DNA from: Candidatus Gastranaerophilales bacterium
GTDB lineage: Bacteria > Cyanobacteriota > Vampirovibrionia > Gastranaerophilales > Gastranaerophilaceae
Length of the DNA stretch: 34,027 nucleotides
Direction of reading: 5' to 3'
NCBI GenBank assembly: GCA_944324235.1
Contig: CALUVN010000023.1
Location: forward strand, 1 to 34,027
The position numbers were made by a program, and so were the translations under genes. Under the pieces are notes generated by a model, which was given only the letters and a program-made list of their open reading frames with translations, ran no database searches and was not told the origin of the DNA. Shown in pieces: positions 32,537 to 34,027 of the stretch (its first letter is position 1; each line of letters opens with the position of its first letter).

Positions 32537-33079
32537 ATGTCAAAGAGAGTGTTAATATTATCTGCAAGTCCGCGTAAAGGAGGAAATTCCGATACATTAT
32601 GCGATGAATTCGCAAAGGGGGCAAAAGAAGCAGGAAATGATGTTGAAAAAATATTTTTAAGAGATAAAAAGATTAATTATTGTCTAGGCTGCGGTTTGTG
32701 TACCAATAATGATTACAGCGACTGTTCACAGCAGGATGATATGACTGAAATTCTGGAGAAAATGATTTCGGCTGATGTTATAGTAATGGCAAGTCCTGTT
32801 TATTTTTACACGCTCGACGCTCAGATGAAAACTCTGATAGACAGATGCTGCGCTAAATATACGAAAATTATCAATAAAGAGTTCTATTTAATCGCAACAG
32901 CAGCAGATTCTGCAGAACCGGCACTTGACAGAACAATCGAATGCTTTAGAGGATTTCTGGATTGTCTTGAAGGTGCTCAGGAAAAAGGTGTAATACGAGC
33001 TGCAGGAGTATGGATGAAAGGTGAAATTAACGGTACTTCATATATTTCAAAGGCTTATAATATGGGGAAAGGTGTTTAA
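32537..33079 (+). CDS. Flavodoxin-fold NADPH-dependent FMN reductase / iron-sulfur flavoprotein-like
   Basis: This 180-residue protein has the FMN-binding loop SASPRKGGNSDTLC at residues 9-22 and the SPVYFYTLDAQMKTLIDR segment typical of the NADPH-dependent FMN reductase family. A compact cysteine motif, CLGCGLC followed after seven residues by another Cys (C-x2-C-x2-C-x7-C), matches the iron-sulfur flavoprotein group and could hold a 4Fe-4S cluster. It probably shuttles electrons in the cytoplasm during redox or electrophile stress. A strong AGGAGG ribosome site precedes the ATG, and the MerR-type promoter lies just upstream. The MerR gene follows two bases after its stop. Confidence 0.9.
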   Translation: MSKRVLILSASPRKGGNSDTLCDEFAKGAKEAGNDVEKIFLRDKKINYCLGCGLCTNNDYSDCSQQDDMTEILEKMISADVIVMASPVYFYTLDAQMKTLIDRCCAKYTKIINKEFYLIATAADSAEPALDRTIECFRGFLDCLEGAQEKGVIRAAGVWMKGEINGTSYISKAYNMGKGV

Positions 33080-33081
33080 AA

Positions 33082-33465
33082 ATGAAAATTTCTGAAGTAA
33101 GTAAAAAGTATGATATTTCTATAGACACTTTGCGGTATTACGAAAAAGAAGGGTTGCTTCCCAACATAACAAAAAACGCAAGCGGTGTCAGGGATTATTC
33201 TGAAACAGATTGCGCCCGTATTGAATTTATCAAGTGTATGAGATCTGCAGGAATGCCGGTTGAACGTTTGAGTAAATACATAAGTCTTTGTGTACAGGGT
33301 GAAGGCACGGAAGAAGAACGCCGTAATATGCTTATCAAACAACGCGATGAATTGCTGGAAAAACGTGATGCAATTCAGCGTTCGATTGATAAATTAGAAT
33401 ATAAAATCGATATATATTATAATATTTTGCTGGATAAAGAAAAGGCATTCCGATCAGGGAACTAG
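33082..33465 (+). CDS. MerR family transcriptional regulator (AdhR/NmlR-like)
   Basis: This 127-residue regulator has the N-terminal winged helix-turn-helix (ISEVSKKYDISIDTLRYYEKEGLLP), then R-x-Y and the IEFIKCMRSAGMPVERL helix, and a C-terminal dimerisation coiled coil (LLEKRDAIQRSIDKLEYKI). Cys residues near positions 47, 53 and 71 could sense aldehydes or oxidants, as in AdhR/NmlR relatives; which one is the sensor is unknown. It starts two bases after the flavoprotein gene and probably controls the operon through the 19-base-spacer promoter at 32476-32506. Confidence 0.93.
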   Translation: MKISEVSKKYDISIDTLRYYEKEGLLPNITKNASGVRDYSETDCARIEFIKCMRSAGMPVERLSKYISLCVQGEGTEEERRNMLIKQRDELLEKRDAIQRSIDKLEYKIDIYYNILLDKEKAFRSGN

Positions 33466-33490
33466 AACTGGATAAAAAGAGAGGAGTTTT

Positions 33491-33991
33491 ATGAAAAAAT
33501 TAGCAATTATTTGTTTATCACTGGCATTAATGGTTACCGCAGCGGGCTTATCCGTACAGGCAAAAGAAAGGAAAGGTACAGAAATGAAGCAGATAGAAGT
33601 TTTTAAAAACGGTTCAATTCCATCGGCAAAAGGGCCGGCTGAGTGGTTTACGGGGCCGGTAAGGGTTGATTCAGTGATGCCGAACGGGCATGAGTCTAAC
33701 ATTTCGCTCGGGCTTGTAACATTTGAACCCGGTTCAAGAACCGCATGGCACACACATTCTAAAGGTCAACTGGTTTTGATAACTTCAGGAATCGGACTTG
33801 TTCAGCAGGAAGGCGGCGAGATTATAGAAGTTCATCCGGGTGATGCTGTCTGGTTTCCTGCAAATGTCAAACACTGGCACGGAGCGTCAAAAGATGTCGG
33901 TATGACACATTATTCAATTATTAACTTGAACGAGAATAATTCTGTCGAATGGCTTGAACACGTGACAGATAAAGAATATAGCAACAAATAA
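33491..33991 (+). CDS. Exported cupin, hydroxynitrile-lyase/quercetinase-like fold
   Basis: This 166-residue protein has a signal peptide (cleavage likely after VQA, residue 24) and a single cupin barrel. Metal ligands are His87, His89 and Gln93 in WHTHSKGQ and a His in KHWHG (128 or 130). The sequence pattern EWFTGPVRVD, TFEPGSRTAWHTH, PGDAVWFPANVKHWHG and EHVTDKEY is that of the small Mn-cupins that include GtHNL-type hydroxynitrile lyase relatives; the physiological reaction is unknown. A second Met at residue 32 marks where cytoplasmic relatives usually begin, so the signal peptide looks like an addition. It is the last gene of the MerR operon. Confidence 0.88.
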   Translation: MKKLAIICLSLALMVTAAGLSVQAKERKGTEMKQIEVFKNGSIPSAKGPAEWFTGPVRVDSVMPNGHESNISLGLVTFEPGSRTAWHTHSKGQLVLITSGIGLVQQEGGEIIEVHPGDAVWFPANVKHWHGASKDVGMTHYSIINLNENNSVEWLEHVTDKEYSNK

Positions 33992-33997
33992 ATTTTT

Positions 33998-34027
33998 AAG
34001 CCGTATGATTTTTATCATACGGCTTTT
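33998..34027 (+). terminator. Rho-independent terminator of the flavoprotein-MerR-cupin operon
   Basis: AAGCCGTATGAT (33998-34009) and ATCATACGGCTT (34014-34025) form a perfect 12-bp stem with a TTTT loop, ending in T at the window edge. Confidence 0.93.

Overview
The window looks like chromosomal DNA from a low-GC, host-associated bacterium, most plausibly a non-photosynthetic relative of Cyanobacteria (Melainabacteria/Vampirovibrionia, Gastranaerophilales-like). This placement is inference. It rests on the AT-rich composition, the many family-poor proteins whose N-termini carry a short F-T-G/F-T-S type motif, outer-membrane-type proteins (so a diderm envelope), and a hydrogenase-like membrane complex without respiratory partners. 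No rRNA or tRNA gene, insertion sequence, integrase or CRISPR array was seen.

Layout. Bases 1-204 are an 88-bp tandem repeat. Then come tuf (-), a small hypothetical (-), a 730-residue mosaic protein with EF-hand, LysM-like and C-terminal J-domain-like parts (+), and the rimP-nusA operon (-). The rimP promoter lies upstream of a strong terminator hairpin, so the operon may be attenuated. A coiled-coil protein (-) and a corrinoid adenosyltransferase (+) follow. From 9.7 to 12.6 kb a three-gene operon of unknown proteins (one DUF697-like) faces a HEXXH metallopeptidase. Next are an esterase, a possibly leaderless Cys-rich redox protein, a protease-less AAA+ ATPase, and an outer-membrane porin paired with a formate/nitrite channel.

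The centrepiece is 19.7-26.9 kb, a six-gene operon resembling hydrogenase-4 / complex I. It has two antiporter-like subunits, a NuoH-like and a HyfE-like subunit, a fused NuoC-NuoD-like large subunit, and a fused ferredoxin-small subunit. By alignment from memory the large subunit keeps only one of the four Ni-Fe cysteine ligands, so this is best read as an energy-converting hydrogenase-related (Ehr) complex and not as a hydrogenase. It probably couples electron transfer through Fe-S clusters to ion pumping with an unknown reaction in the former Ni-Fe site. A TPR-glycosyltransferase gene follows directly.

The last 6 kb hold two secreted hypotheticals, a translationally coupled three-gene operon with two tandem deiminase-fold (PAD/agmatine-deiminase-like) paralogues, one of which has lost the catalytic His and Cys, and a flavoprotein-MerR-cupin operon with a MerR-type promoter and a clear terminator.

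Two threads tie distant parts together. First, eight non-homologous or only partly homologous proteins share a short motif with an obligatory Phe near the N-terminus (F-T-G, F-T-S, F-T-A, F-S-G, F-K-S, F-A-N), which could be a targeting signal. Second, two distant intergenic sites carry copies of the same roughly 100-bp element built around a variable pentanucleotide repeat, each just upstream of a plus-strand gene for a large, signal-peptide-less, surface-like protein.
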